A DNA stretch of 64,000 nucleotides, from positions 2,243,255 through 2,307,254 of the forward strand of contig NZ_CP110383.1 of the NCBI RefSeq assembly GCF_026015965.1, written 5' to 3'. The first letter of the stretch is position 1; each line of letters begins with the position of its first letter. Made by a program: the position numbers and the translations under genes. Origin of the DNA: Selenomonas sputigena (lineage in GTDB: Bacteria > Bacillota > Negativicutes > Selenomonadales > Selenomonadaceae). Shown here piece after piece: positions 18,156-29,392 of this stretch. Under the pieces are notes generated by a model, which had not been told where the DNA came from, made no database searches, and was given only the letters and a program-made list of their open reading frames with translations.

Positions 18156-18462
18156 TGTGGATAAACGAGCCTTTCCTCTTTTTAGGAACGAATTGCCTGT
18201 TGATAACTCTTTTGCAGTCTGCTAAGATATTCATAGCCAACTGACCATTTATACACAGAGATATGCACATTATCCACAGGCAGAGGAGATATTTCCACAA
18301 GAGTTTTTATCCATTTCCTTCATTATATAAGGGGAAATATTTTTTCCGCCTGATTGCACGTCGTTCCTGCCATTTCCCCGGCGTGCGCCGTCCCTCTTTT
18401 TTTACATTTTATCCACAGTATGTGAATAAAAATGTGGATAAAATGCACGCAAATTATACACA
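18156..18462. other. oriC: Chromosomal replication origin oriC (rpmH-dnaA region)
   Basis: The 530-bp gap between rpmH and dnaA holds perfect DnaA boxes TGTGGATAA (18156, 18433) and TTATCCACA (18270, 18409), plus TTATACACA (18249, 18454) and the weaker TGTGAATAA (18421). An AT-rich stretch (ATTATATAAGG...ATATTTTTTCC, about 18322-18348) is a possible unwinding element. Gene strand bias changes here, and the polar TGGTATCA motif flips here. The location matches oriC in most Firmicutes. Confidence 0.92.
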
Positions 18463-18498
18463 TGTGCATGAAATTTGTTGACAAGAAAGGACAGATCC

Positions 18499-19965
18499 AT
18501 GGAACAATTCGAACTGCAGGCGATTTGGGAGCAAATCCTGCAGAAAGTTCTCGAACAGCGCTCATTGACGGAACTTGCTCTCAACGACTGGCTGCGCCCC
18601 GTAAAGCCACTTTCCCTTTCCGACACCACTCTCGTGCTCGGCGCACCGACATCGCTCGCCAGGGAATGGATTGTAAAACGTTACATTCCTTTTCTGGAAG
18701 ACGCCGTACTCGATATTGCAAAGAAAAAACTCAAGATCGAAATCAAAAACCTCAACATCGAACCTGCCCCAAATTCTCCTCCTGTTCAGGAAACGCTTCT
18801 GACGGAAACGGACACGAATTCTTCCCCACAGGAAGTCAAGGATACAAAAAAAATTCCCGTTTCGTCACAAAATACAGAGCCAAAAAAAGAAGACGGCAGC
18901 CGCGCCTATGAAACGCCGGGCATGATTGCTCCCGGCGACGCCTCGTCCTTGAACTCGCACTACACCTTCGACACCTTCGTCACGGGCAATTCCAACCGCT
19001 TCGCCCATGCGGCTGCGCTCGCCGTCGCCGAATCGCCGGGCAGAGTATACAACCCCTTCTTCATGTACGGCGGCGTAGGACTCGGCAAGACACATCTCAT
19101 GCACGCCATCGGACACAAGATCCTCGAAAAATTTCCCCAGATGCGCGTCCTCTACATTTCGAGCGAAAAGTTCACGAATGAACTCATCAACTCCATCCGA
19201 GACGGCAATCCCGAATCCTTCCGCCAAAAATACCGCAATATCGACGTTCTGCTCGTCGACGACATCCAATTCCTCTCGAAGAAGGAGCACACGCAGGAAG
19301 AATTCTTCCATACGTTCAACACGCTGCACGACGCCAACAAACACATCATCCTGTCGAGTGACCGTCATCCGCGCGAGATTCAAACGCTTGAAGATCGTCT
19401 GCGCTCACGCTTTGAATGGGGTCTCATCACGGACATCCAGGCGCCCGATCTCGAAACGCGCATAGCGATTCTCCGAAAGAAAGCCGCACTTGAGCACCTC
19501 GACGTGCCGAACGACGTGATGTTCTCCATCGCCAACCGCATCGACAACAACATCCGCGAGCTGGAAGGCGCATTGACGAGGGTCGTCGCCTACGCCTCAC
19601 TGACACAGCAACCCGTCACGACGTCCCTTGTCAACGAGGCTCTCGCCAATATCTTCCCGGAGGAAAAGACGCGCGAAGTGACCATGGAACTCATCCAGGA
19701 AGTCGTCGCTTCCTACTTCAAGCTGCGTCTCGATGACCTGCACGGCAAGAAGCGGACGAGAAACCTCGCCATGCCGCGCCAGATTGCCATGTACCTGTGC
19801 CGCGAGCTGACGGGTAACTCCCTGCCGCAAATTGGCAATTCCTTCGGCGGGCGCGACCACACGACGGTCATACATGCCTGCGAAAAAATCGGCAAAGAAC
19901 GAAAAGAGGACAGCAAACTTGACCGCACGATCGAGCAGCTAATGCAGCGCATCGAAAGCCTCTGA
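18499..19965 (+). CDS. dnaA: Chromosomal replication initiator protein DnaA
   Basis: DnaA-ATP binds DnaA boxes and unwinds oriC. The 488-residue protein has domain I (about 1-80), a Pro/Glu-rich domain II, the AAA+ domain with [16 protein letters not shown] and [22 protein letters not shown], and domain IV with the [17 protein letters not shown]-binding signature. The ATG at 18499 (MEQFELQ) follows GAAAGGACAG; an upstream in-frame ATG at 18475 is less family-like. Confidence 0.98.
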   Translation: MEQFELQAIWEQILQKVLEQRSLTELALNDWLRPVKPLSLSDTTLVLGAPTSLAREWIVKRYIPFLEDAVLDIAKKKLKIEIKNLNIEPAPNSPPVQETLLTETDTNSSPQEVKDTKKIPVSSQNTEPKKEDGSRAYETPGMIAPGDASSLNSHYTFDTFVTGNSNRFAHAAALAVAESPGRVYNPFFMYGGVGLGKTHLMHAIGHKILEKFPQMRVLYISSEKFTNELINSIRDGNPESFRQKYRNIDVLLVDDIQFLSKKEHTQEEFFHTFNTLHDANKHIILSSDRHPREIQTLEDRLRSRFEWGLITDIQAPDLETRIAILRKKAALEHLDVPNDVMFSIANRIDNNIRELEGALTRVVAYASLTQQPVTTSLVNEALANIFPEEKTREVTMELIQEVVASYFKLRLDDLHGKKRTRNLAMPRQIAMYLCRELTGNSLPQIGNSFGGRDHTTVIHACEKIGKERKEDSKLDRTIEQLMQRIESL

Positions 19966-20255
19966 ACCATTCTCTGTCACGTCCGTGCATAACCCTGTGG
20001 AAAAGCACCGTGAAATCCTGTGTCCAATATGTGCACAATTTCCATCTTCGTTTTCCCCTGTGGAAATGTGGATATTCCAGTACGCCTTATCAACATCTTT
20101 CCCACAAGGCTTCTCCATTGGTATCAAAAGTAGCAGAAGCCTTTTCCACATTTCCACAGCCCCTACTACTATTACGGCTATGCTTTTCTATATTCTTGTA
20201 CTATAAGTCAATAAGGTGCATCCCACAAAAACGACTCATCAAAAAGGAGAACCCC
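19966..20255. other. dnaA-dnaN intergenic region with degenerate DnaA boxes
   Basis: This 290-bp gap contains several near-boxes (TGTGGAAAA, TGTGGATAT, TTATCAACA) and one TGGTATCA motif at 20119. It may form the second half of a bipartite origin, as in Bacillus, but no perfect box is present. The dnaN promoter should lie here; I could not single one out. Confidence 0.5.
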
Positions 20256-21368
20256 ATGAAATTCACCTGCCATAAGAATGAACTCGCTCAAGCGATTCAA
20301 CTCGTTTCCAAAGCCATTGCCAACAAACCTCAGACACCGATTCTCTCAGGCATATATATGGAGGCCACAAACAATCAAGTGGAACTTCATGCCACAGACA
20401 ATGAAATGGGCATCATCAGCATCATCCCTTCCGAAGTGGAACAGGAGGGAAAACTTGTCCTATCGGGACGCTACATGCAGGAGGTCATTCGACGCCTGCC
20501 TGGAGAAACCGTCACAATCTCCCAAGAAATCGACGAAAACATCAGCAAGATCCAATCGGCTGCTTCCAACTTCACACTTCTTTCCATGCCGGCCAATGAC
20601 TTTCCGACGGTAAAGCGTCTGGAAGACGGCATCCGTTTCAAAATTCAGGACAACGTGCTTCGAGATATCATCAAGAAGACGGTCTTCGCCTGCTCGACAG
20701 ATGAAGCGCGTCCTGTCTTTACCGGCTGCCAGATGGAAATCAACGGAGAAACTCTGAAGATGGCGGCGACGAACACGCATCGTCTCTCTGTAAAAAAAGA
20801 AGTGATTGCAAACCTTTCAGGCGATCTTCATATCATCATTCCCGCAAAAATACTCAATGAGCTTTTGCGCGCCTTGAATTCCGACATGCCCATCGAGGTT
20901 GACGTCTGCTGCTCGTCGAACCAAGCAAGCTTCCAGTTCGAGAACGTCGTATTGATGTCCCGTCTGATCGAAGGGCAATTCCCGAATTATGACAGCGTCA
21001 TACCGAAAAACTTCGCTACGACGGTAACGCTCGACACGGAAGACTTCCTTGCCGCTGTCGACCGCGTATCCTTGATCTCGCGCTCCGCCGACTACAATAT
21101 CATTCGCCTGGAATTTGGCGGAAATCAAGTTCATATCTCGTCGAACAGCCCTGATATAGGAAAGGCCGATGAAATCGTCGCTGCTTCCATCGATGGCCCT
21201 GATGTCAATATCGCCTTCAATGCGAAATATGTCACTGACGTTTTGAAGAACATCAATAGCAAAAACTTTCGTTTTCTCTTGAATCAAAGCCTGCAGGCGG
21301 CAGCTGTGCGCGAGGAGGACAATCCCACTTTCGTTTATATCGTTACGCCTGTGCGCACGCAGAATTGA
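20256..21368 (+). CDS. dnaN: DNA polymerase III beta sliding clamp
   Basis: The ring-shaped clamp tethers the replicative polymerase and many repair proteins to DNA. The 370-residue protein has the three-fold clamp architecture: MKFTCHKNELAQAIQLVSKAI at the start, a central ATNTHRLSVK and a C-terminal FVYIVTPVRT. The ATG at 20256 follows AAAAAGGAG; the longer frame starts far upstream in non-family sequence. Confidence 0.97.
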   Translation: MKFTCHKNELAQAIQLVSKAIANKPQTPILSGIYMEATNNQVELHATDNEMGIISIIPSEVEQEGKLVLSGRYMQEVIRRLPGETVTISQEIDENISKIQSAASNFTLLSMPANDFPTVKRLEDGIRFKIQDNVLRDIIKKTVFACSTDEARPVFTGCQMEINGETLKMAATNTHRLSVKKEVIANLSGDLHIIIPAKILNELLRALNSDMPIEVDVCCSSNQASFQFENVVLMSRLIEGQFPNYDSVIPKNFATTVTLDTEDFLAAVDRVSLISRSADYNIIRLEFGGNQVHISSNSPDIGKADEIVAASIDGPDVNIAFNAKYVTDVLKNINSKNFRFLLNQSLQAAAVREEDNPTFVYIVTPVRTQN

Positions 21369-21374
21369 TGTGCG

Positions 21375-22484
21375 ATGAAAGCAAAGAGCCTCCGTCTGAA
21401 ATGTTTTCGCAACTATGAAGAGCTTGACCTCAGTCTGTCTCCCAATATCAACGTCTTTCTTGGCGAAAACGCGCAGGGAAAGACGAATATTGCGGAGGCT
21501 CTTTACTATGCGGCGATCGGTCGTTCGCATCGAACGAATGCAGATGCCGATCTCATCGCTTGGGATGCTCCTGCAGCGAAAATTGAGCTTCTTTTTGAGC
21601 GTCTTGACGTGGAAAATACGCTGGAATTTCAATTTCAACGCGGCAGACGCCGTTCCATCCGCAAGAATGGCGAGCCGATCAAAACAAAGGAGCTTTTCGG
21701 CGTATTCAATGCCGTCCTCTTCTCCCCCGAGGATCTCTTTCTGATCAAGGGGGCGCCCGCTGAGAGAAGACGCTTCCTCGACGGGGAAATCTCCCAGGCA
21801 AGCCCCGCCTACGGCCATGAACTGATGCAGTATACGCGGATTCTCACGCAAAGGAACAGCCTGTTGAAGAAGATTCGGGAGCGCCGTGCGGGAAAGGAAA
21901 TGCTTTCCCTCTGGGATGAGCAGCTTGCCAAAAGTGCCGCGCATATCGTCGAGAAGCGTTTTCTCGCCGTCAAAAAGCTCAACATGCTGGCAAACCTCAT
22001 GCAAAGGCGTATTTCTGCAGGGAAAGAGAATCTTTCCCTTTCATATGAGCTTTGCGGTGCAGAGGAAGAGCCGCCTTGCGTGACAGAGGAGCTTGTTCCA
22101 TGGTATAATAAGAAGTTGGAGGAGTCCTTGGATCTTGACATTCTGCGCGGCTCGACGAGCGTCGGCCCGCAGAGGGATGATATCCGGCTTGAAGTGAACG
22201 GCGTCAACCTTCGCTCTTTCGGTTCGCAGGGGCAGCAGCGCACGGGCGTCCTCGCCCTGAAGCTTTCCGAATTGGAGTTTCTTCGCTCAGAGACGGGAGA
22301 ATATCCAGTGCTTCTGCTCGATGACGTCATGAGCGAGCTGGATGGCACGCGCAGGGAGAAACTCCTGGACTTCATCGGCAGAGAGCATATACAGACCTTG
22401 CTCACGGCGACGGATGCCGCATATCTGCCGGAAAAATTTATGGGAAATATCTTCCATGTGCGAGCAGGAAAGATATTTTTTTGA
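21375..22484 (+). CDS. recF: DNA replication and repair protein RecF
   Basis: An SMC-like ATPase that helps load RecA at gaps with RecO and RecR. The 369-residue protein has the Walker A FLGENAQGKTN, the ABC signature region (SFGSQGQQRTGVLALKLSE) and Walker B (VLLLDDVMSELD). It starts 6 bp after dnaN without a strong ribosome site, suggesting coupling. Confidence 0.96.
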   Translation: MKAKSLRLKCFRNYEELDLSLSPNINVFLGENAQGKTNIAEALYYAAIGRSHRTNADADLIAWDAPAAKIELLFERLDVENTLEFQFQRGRRRSIRKNGEPIKTKELFGVFNAVLFSPEDLFLIKGAPAERRRFLDGEISQASPAYGHELMQYTRILTQRNSLLKKIRERRAGKEMLSLWDEQLAKSAAHIVEKRFLAVKKLNMLANLMQRRISAGKENLSLSYELCGAEEEPPCVTEELVPWYNKKLEESLDLDILRGSTSVGPQRDDIRLEVNGVNLRSFGSQGQQRTGVLALKLSELEFLRSETGEYPVLLLDDVMSELDGTRREKLLDFIGREHIQTLLTATDAAYLPEKFMGNIFHVRAGKIFF

Positions 22485-22548
22485 TATTGTATAGAATATA
22501 TTTCCATATGGTATCAGAAAAAATCCTTACTTTTGGGAAAGGCAGACC

Positions 22549-23544
22549 ATGAAACGCTCCTATCGCCGCAATCCCGGCATGGAAAAAATCAATCAGGTGA
22601 TACCAAAAAGCATCCATGCGCTGGGCAAGAAGATCGAGCGCACCTATCAGGAGCGCTTCGTCCTCGCGCGTTGGCCGGAAATCGTCGGTGAAGGCATCGC
22701 CGCGCACGTCCAGCCGATTGGCATCGAAGGCGAAAAGCTCCTGCTCCATGCCTCTGTGCCCGCCTGGCGCAACGAGATCACGCTCATGCAGATGACGATA
22801 CTCGCGCGCTTCAATACCTTCGCAGGTTTCGAGATGGTGAAGGAACTCGCCTTTTCCTGGAAAAAAGACGACGTCGCCCTCTTTCAGGCTTCGGGGCGTG
22901 TGCAGGCAGAAGAAGCCGACGAGCAGGAAGCATACCGAAAGGCTCTGCGGGAGATTACATTGACCAAGGAGGAGCAGGAAGCGTGCGAAAAAAGCGTTTC
23001 TCTCGTCGGCGAGGAACGTCTGCGAAGGAAACTTCGTCATATTTCTCTGAGGCGAAAGAAGCGTGAGAAAGCGCTGCGTGTGCTCGGTGAGAAGCCTTGT
23101 CCTCAATGCGGCAAGCTGTTTTCCGGCGAAGGGATGTGCCCTTCCTGCACCTGCAGGGAGCGGCGCGAAAGACGACGCTCGATCCGCCGCCATTTGCTCG
23201 ATCTTCCGTGGGCGCGCTATGCAGATATCAAAGATCATCTTCGCTGCACGCCCGCCATGGTCGCTTCCGAGCGTACGCGTCTCGTGCAGGAGCTCGCCCG
23301 CCGCATCGAATTCGGCGATTGGGAGAGTCTGGAGGCGAAGACGCTCGTCATGCTCTACCGCTCGCTGCGGCCGGAGCAGCTCACGGAAGACATCGTGCGC
23401 CGCACGCTTTACGATCTTCGCCGCGAGATGGCAGAAGGAACGGTGTTCCGTCCCTTCCCCAAGCGTTCGGAGGTCATGAAAAAGACGGCAAAAAGGGGAG
23501 CGAAGAGCGGGGAGGGATTCCATGTATCTGCACCTAGGCGATGA
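22549..23544 (+). CDS. dciA: DciA-like protein (DUF721) with zinc-ribbon C-terminal extension
   Basis: DciA is the ancestral loader of the replicative helicase DnaB. The N-terminal ~110 residues fit DUF721 (RWPEIVGEGIAAHVQP, GEKLLLHASVPAWRNEI). The remainder is unusual: a basic helical part, a zinc-ribbon motif CPQCGKLF...CPSCTC at about 184-203, and a helical C-terminal domain (LPWARYADIKDHLRC ... LVMLYRSLRPEQLTEDIVRRTLYDLRREM). At 331 residues it is about twice the usual DUF721 length. The start overlaps no gene and follows GGGAAAGGC. It lies between recF and remB/gyrB. Confidence 0.82.
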   Translation: MKRSYRRNPGMEKINQVIPKSIHALGKKIERTYQERFVLARWPEIVGEGIAAHVQPIGIEGEKLLLHASVPAWRNEITLMQMTILARFNTFAGFEMVKELAFSWKKDDVALFQASGRVQAEEADEQEAYRKALREITLTKEEQEACEKSVSLVGEERLRRKLRHISLRRKKREKALRVLGEKPCPQCGKLFSGEGMCPSCTCRERRERRRSIRRHLLDLPWARYADIKDHLRCTPAMVASERTRLVQELARRIEFGDWESLEAKTLVMLYRSLRPEQLTEDIVRRTLYDLRREMAEGTVFRPFPKRSEVMKKTAKRGAKSGEGFHVSAPRR

Positions 23545-23788
23545 CAGCTTGGTTGCCGTTTCCAGCATATTGGCGATTCTTGACATAGAGATATATCGAG
23601 AGGCGTCCGGAAATTCTCTCTGTAAGAAGGATATTGCAAAGGGTGCCGCGATGAGAAAAGAGCCGCGTTCCGTCATCGTTACGGATGAAGGGCTTTATTT
23701 CTCGGTGATTTCCGCGCAGTCTTTGAAAAGGCGCATACAATCGCCCGCTTATGGAGTGAACCTGCATGATTTTGCAGTGCAGGCATAG
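23522..23788 (+). CDS. remB: RemB-like regulator (DUF370-related, YaaB family)
   Basis: The 88-residue protein begins MYLHLGDDSLVAVSSILAILDIE and has RSVIVTDEGLYFSVISAQSLKRRI, the extracellular-matrix regulator RemA/RemB family pattern; YaaB/RemB occupies the same position between recF and gyrB in Bacillus. Its start lies inside the end of the DciA-like gene (23-bp overlap) with GGAGGG ahead. A regulatory role in matrix genes is inferred only from family. Confidence 0.85.
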   Translation: MYLHLGDDSLVAVSSILAILDIEIYREASGNSLCKKDIAKGAAMRKEPRSVIVTDEGLYFSVISAQSLKRRIQSPAYGVNLHDFAVQA

Positions 23789-23804
23789 ATGTTTTGAGGA
23801 ATGA

Positions 23805-25895
<2,091 letters not shown>

Positions 25896-25905
25896 GAGTG
25901 TATAG

Positions 25906-25973
25906 AAAAAAATGGAATCCATTCCTTTGAAATCATGATATAATGATGAAGAAGGAATAGATTCCATTTTTTA
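25906..25973 (+). other. Long inverted repeat holding a -10 element, between gyrB and the AAA+ ATPase gene
   Basis: Arms 25906-25927 and 25952-25973 (AAAATGGAATC...ATTCCTT and AAGGAAT...GATTCCATTTT, one mismatch) enclose a loop with inner ATCAT/ATGAT pairing and a perfect TATAAT at 25939-25944. It ends in T residues, so it can act as the gyrB terminator, while the TATAAT may drive the downstream ATPase gene. No good -35 was found. Confidence 0.7.
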
Positions 25974-25992
25974 TTATCACAAGGAGAATATC

Positions 25993-27207
25993 ATGAAACT
26001 GATCGAGCGTGCATCTTATATGGATTTCCTGCAGCGCAATCGTGAGCGTCCGATCATCAAGGTGGTATCGGGCGTGCGCCGCTGCGGTAAATCCACGTTG
26101 TTTTCCCTCTACCAGCATCATTTGCTGCAAGACGGCGTGACAGAAGAGCAGATTCATGTCATCAACTTCGAGAATCTGGAATTTGAAGACCTGCAAGAGT
26201 ATCATGCTCTGTACCGCTATGTATGCGAAAGGCTCGTGCCGGGAAAGTGGAATTACGTCTTTCTCGATGAGATACAACATGTGCCGCAGTTTGAAAAGGC
26301 CGTGGACAGTCTCTTCATCAAGGAAAAAGTGGATATCTATATCACGGGATCGAACGCTTATTTCATGTCGAGCGATCTGGCAACCTTGCTTTCCGGCCGC
26401 TATGTGGAACTTCGTATGCTTCCTTTGTCCTTTCGTGAATTCTGCAGCCGCGAGATGCTGCAAGAAAGGTTCAGTCTGCGGGAGCTGTACGAAAAGTATA
26501 CGAGAGAAAGTTCCTTTCCCTATGCCATGCAGCTTGACGGACGAGAGAAGGACATCAACGAGTATATGCAAGGCATATACAGCACGATTCTTTTGAAAGA
26601 TATCGTGGCGCGTCTGCGCATTGCTGATGCCAAGATGCTCGAAAGCGTTACGAAGTATCTCTTCCTTCATGTAGGAAGCCTGCTTTCTCCCAAGAAGATA
26701 GCGGATTCTATGACGAGTGCGGGAAGAAAGATCGACGCCAAGACGGTGGAGCGATACTTGCAGGGACTGCAGGATGGATTTCTCGTCTATCAAGCTGATC
26801 GCTTTAACCTTGTCGGCAAGGAAGTGCTGCGCATCAACTCAAAATACTATGTGGTCGACGCTGCCATGCGCTTTTTCCTCATCGGCAGGAAGGGGCAGGA
26901 TACGGGGCATGTACTGGAAAACATCGTCTATTTGGAGCTTCTGCGGCGTGGTTATCGCGTCTACGTCGGTGCTCTGCCGAGCGGCGAAGTCGACTTCGTA
27001 GCGCAGAATGAAAAAGGTCATGTCTACATCCAAGTGGCAGAATCGACCCAGCAGCCGGAGGTTCTGGAACGTGAGCTGAAATCCTTGCGATCGATCAAGG
27101 ATAATTACCCGAAATATCTTCTTACCTTGGACGAAGTGAATGCGACGGCAGATTACGACGGAATAAAGAAGAGGAATGTCCTGCGCTGGTTATTGGAAGA
27201 GGAATGA
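25993..27207 (+). CDS. AAA+ ATPase of the AAA_14/DUF4143 family
   Basis: The 404-residue protein has Walker A GVRRCGKSTLF (about residues 30-40), Walker B YVFLDEIQHV, a sensor-like ITGSNAY and the LSGRYVELRMLPLSFREF motif typical of the family. A winged-helix-like middle and a DUF4143 C-terminal part with SGEVDFVAQNEKGHVYIQVAES follow, the last resembling a PD-(D/E)XK nuclease core. The function of these ATPases is unresolved; they are often in variable or mobile regions. The ATG follows ACAAGGAG. Its position right behind gyrB and its flanking inverted repeat suggest insertion. Confidence 0.85.
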   Translation: MKLIERASYMDFLQRNRERPIIKVVSGVRRCGKSTLFSLYQHHLLQDGVTEEQIHVINFENLEFEDLQEYHALYRYVCERLVPGKWNYVFLDEIQHVPQFEKAVDSLFIKEKVDIYITGSNAYFMSSDLATLLSGRYVELRMLPLSFREFCSREMLQERFSLRELYEKYTRESSFPYAMQLDGREKDINEYMQGIYSTILLKDIVARLRIADAKMLESVTKYLFLHVGSLLSPKKIADSMTSAGRKIDAKTVERYLQGLQDGFLVYQADRFNLVGKEVLRINSKYYVVDAAMRFFLIGRKGQDTGHVLENIVYLELLRRGYRVYVGALPSGEVDFVAQNEKGHVYIQVAESTQQPEVLERELKSLRSIKDNYPKYLLTLDEVNATADYDGIKKRNVLRWLLEEE

Positions 27208-27253
27208 AATAGGGCTGTGCCAACATCTCCACGATGTCGGCACAGCCCTATTT
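27207..27253. terminator. Bidirectional terminator between the ATPase gene and dhaM
   Basis: Stem AAATAGGGCTGTGCC (27207-27221) pairs with GGCACAGCCCTATTT (27239-27253), with inner ACATC/GATGT pairing. It serves the two convergent genes. Confidence 0.9.
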
Positions 27254-27269
27254 GCTGGACGATTTTTCC

Positions 27270-27656
27270 CTATATCTCGATCTTGTGCATATCGCGCGCC
27301 TGCTGCATCTTTCCCGCCAAGTCTTCGAGCGCGGTTCCTGAAGCAGCTTCGACGGCGGCGAGGACGACGCCCTCGACGAGCGGGGCGTCGATGAGCTTCA
27401 GGCGGCGGTCTGACATGGATTCGAGGACCATTTCCGCCGTCATGACAGCGCTTCCCATATCCATGAAGAGGGCGACGCCGTCGTCCGTATAGGCCTTGTC
27501 GATGGCGGCGGCGATCTTCTCATAGCTTGTGCCGAGACTGCCGTCCTCCGTGCCGCCGGCGGCGACGATCGTTACATCGCGTGCCATCATTTTGGCGACT
27601 TCGGCGACGCCTTCCGCAAGTTTTTCGCTATGGGAAACAACGACGATGCTGAACAT
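27270..27656 (-). CDS. dhaM: Dihydroxyacetone kinase phosphotransferase subunit DhaM (EIIA-like domain only)
   Basis: DhaM passes phosphate from the PTS to ADP bound on DhaL, so DhaKLM phosphorylates dihydroxyacetone at the expense of PEP. The 128-residue protein has the mannose-EIIA fold start IVVVSHSEKLAEGV, whose His is the phosphorylation site, plus DDGVALFMDMGSA. It lacks the HPr and EI-like domains of E. coli DhaM. The ATG at 27656 follows AAGGGGGCGG; the longer frame overlaps dhaL. It is the last of the leftward dhaK-dhaL-dhaM genes. Confidence 0.92.
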   Translation of the reverse strand: MFSIVVVSHSEKLAEGVAEVAKMMARDVTIVAAGGTEDGSLGTSYEKIAAAIDKAYTDDGVALFMDMGSAVMTAEMVLESMSDRRLKLIDAPLVEGVVLAAVEAASGTALEDLAGKMQQARDMHKIEI

Positions 27657-27669
27657 GATGCCCGCCCCC

Positions 27670-28290
27670 TTACATGGCGTCTGCCATGGCACGCAGCATG
27701 AAGGAGGAGGATACAGCGCCCGGATCTCTGTGGCCGAGACTGCGCTCTCCGAGGTAACTCGCGCGTCCCTTGGTGGCGACGAGATCCTTCGTGCGTTCCG
27801 CGCCCTTTTCAGCGGCGACAGCGGCGGCTTCCAAGGCCTCCTTGAGTGTCTTCTTCGCTTCTATGGCTTCACGCATGGCACGTTCGGCAGGGCAAAGGGC
27901 GTCGAGCATGGTCTTTTCCCCGATGGTCGATTTGCCGCGCATCTTTATGCCCGCGACGGAAGCGGAAAATGCTGTGAGAAAGTCTTCGGCGGAAAGATCC
28001 ATCTTTCCCTTGAGCGCGTCGCCCGCCTTCATGAAAGCCGTGCCGTAGAGAGGGCCCGAAGCTCCGCCGACGCTCGATACGACGGCCATGCCGATTCCCT
28101 TGAAGATGGCGCCGCTGTCCTTTCCGATGAGCGAAGGAAGTTTTTCCATCACGGTTTTTGCGCCGCGCGCCATATTGATGCCGTGATCTCCATCGCCGAT
28201 GGCGCTGTCCAGCTCGGTCAGGACATCCTTTTCCGCTTCGATTTTTTCAGAGATCGCTTTCATGATTTCCAGCAGCTTTTTCGTATCCAT
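27670..28290 (-). CDS. dhaL: Dihydroxyacetone kinase ADP-binding subunit DhaL
   Basis: DhaL holds ADP/ATP as a cofactor and transfers phosphate to dihydroxyacetone bound on DhaK. The 206-residue protein has the nucleotide/Mg site motif LDSAIGDGDHGINMARG and the C-terminal TKGRASYLGERSLGHRDPGA. The ATG at 28290 (MDTKKLLEIM) follows GAAGGGG at 7 nt. It lies 13 bp upstream of dhaM and 52 bp downstream of dhaK. Confidence 0.94.
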   Translation of the reverse strand: MDTKKLLEIMKAISEKIEAEKDVLTELDSAIGDGDHGINMARGAKTVMEKLPSLIGKDSGAIFKGIGMAVVSSVGGASGPLYGTAFMKAGDALKGKMDLSAEDFLTAFSASVAGIKMRGKSTIGEKTMLDALCPAERAMREAIEAKKTLKEALEAAAVAAEKGAERTKDLVATKGRASYLGERSLGHRDPGAVSSSFMLRAMADAM

Positions 28291-28342
28291 ACATTGCCCC
28301 TTCATTCTTTGTTCCATCCCGTTTCAAAGAGTTGTTTCCGGT

Positions 28343-29332
28343 TTATTTTTTCCAGGCAAGCGTATCGGCTTTGGCGTCGTAAAGACGCTTCATGTCCTCG
28401 TCAAGACGCAGGAGCGTCAGGGAGAATCCCGCCATCTCGATGGCTGTCATATAGTTGCCGACCATCGTGTCGTATACCTTGACGCCCTTTTCCTTCAAGT
28501 AGTCCTGCACGAAGCTGTTGATGATGTAAAGCTCCATCAAGGGGGTTGCGCCCATGCCGTTGACGAGGACGACGACCTCTTTGCCGGAGTAGTCGAGGTC
28601 GGCAAGAATGGTATCAAGTAGTCTCTTCGCCGCTTCGTTGGCCGAGAGCATCTTCTCGCGGCTCGTGCCCGGCTCGCCATGGATGCCGATGCCGATCTCG
28701 ACTTCGTCTTCTGCGAGCGTGAATCCGTGCTTTCCAGCAGCGGGAACGGTGCATGGGGCGATCGCCATGCCCATCGAGCGGACGTTCTTGATGACGCTTT
28801 CGGCGCACGCTTTGACCTCGGCGAGGGAGGCGCCCTCTTCGGCACGCGCCCCTGCGATCTTATGGACAAAGATCGTTCCGGCGACGCCGCGCCTGCCCGT
28901 CGTATAGAGGCTGTCCTTGACGGCGACATCGTCGTTGACGATGACGTAGTCGGCGTTGACGCCTTCATCCTTCGCCATGTCAATCGCCATTTCGAAGTTC
29001 AGGACATCGCCCGTATAATTCTTGACGATTGCGAGGACTCCCGCATCGGTGGCGACGGCCTTGATTCCTTCATAAATCTGATCGGGCGTCGGCGAGGTGA
29101 ATACGGATCCTGCCACGGCGCAGTCGAGCATGCCGCTGCCGACGTAGCCGCCATGCGCCGGCTCGTGACCGCTGCCGCCGCCGGAGACGAGTGCGACCTT
29201 GCCTTCTTTTTTCGGAGTGCGCACGATGATGTTTCCTTCGTCGAGCTTTCGGAGCTTTTTAGGTGCTGCCTTGGCGAGGCCTTCAATCATCTCGCGCTCG
29301 ACATCGTCCACCTTGTTGATGAGCTTTTTCAT
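28343..29332 (-). CDS. dhaK: Dihydroxyacetone kinase substrate-binding subunit DhaK
   Basis: DhaK binds dihydroxyacetone covalently through a histidine hemiaminal. The 329-residue protein has the conserved VSGGGSGHEPAHGGYVG near residues 50-65, which contains the substrate His, followed by SVFTSPTPDQI and KNYTGDVLNFEMA. The ATG at 29332 (MKKLINKVDDVEREMIEGL) is family-typical and follows AAAGGCGG; the longer frame was trimmed. First gene of the dha set. Confidence 0.95.
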   Translation of the reverse strand: MKKLINKVDDVEREMIEGLAKAAPKKLRKLDEGNIIVRTPKKEGKVALVSGGGSGHEPAHGGYVGSGMLDCAVAGSVFTSPTPDQIYEGIKAVATDAGVLAIVKNYTGDVLNFEMAIDMAKDEGVNADYVIVNDDVAVKDSLYTTGRRGVAGTIFVHKIAGARAEEGASLAEVKACAESVIKNVRSMGMAIAPCTVPAAGKHGFTLAEDEVEIGIGIHGEPGTSREKMLSANEAAKRLLDTILADLDYSGKEVVVLVNGMGATPLMELYIINSFVQDYLKEKGVKVYDTMVGNYMTAIEMAGFSLTLLRLDEDMKRLYDAKADTLAWKK

Positions 29333-29392
29333 CCATATACCGCCTTTCTCTCTTGTCATCCTATATTGCAAAGCCGATATGGTTCGTATCGA

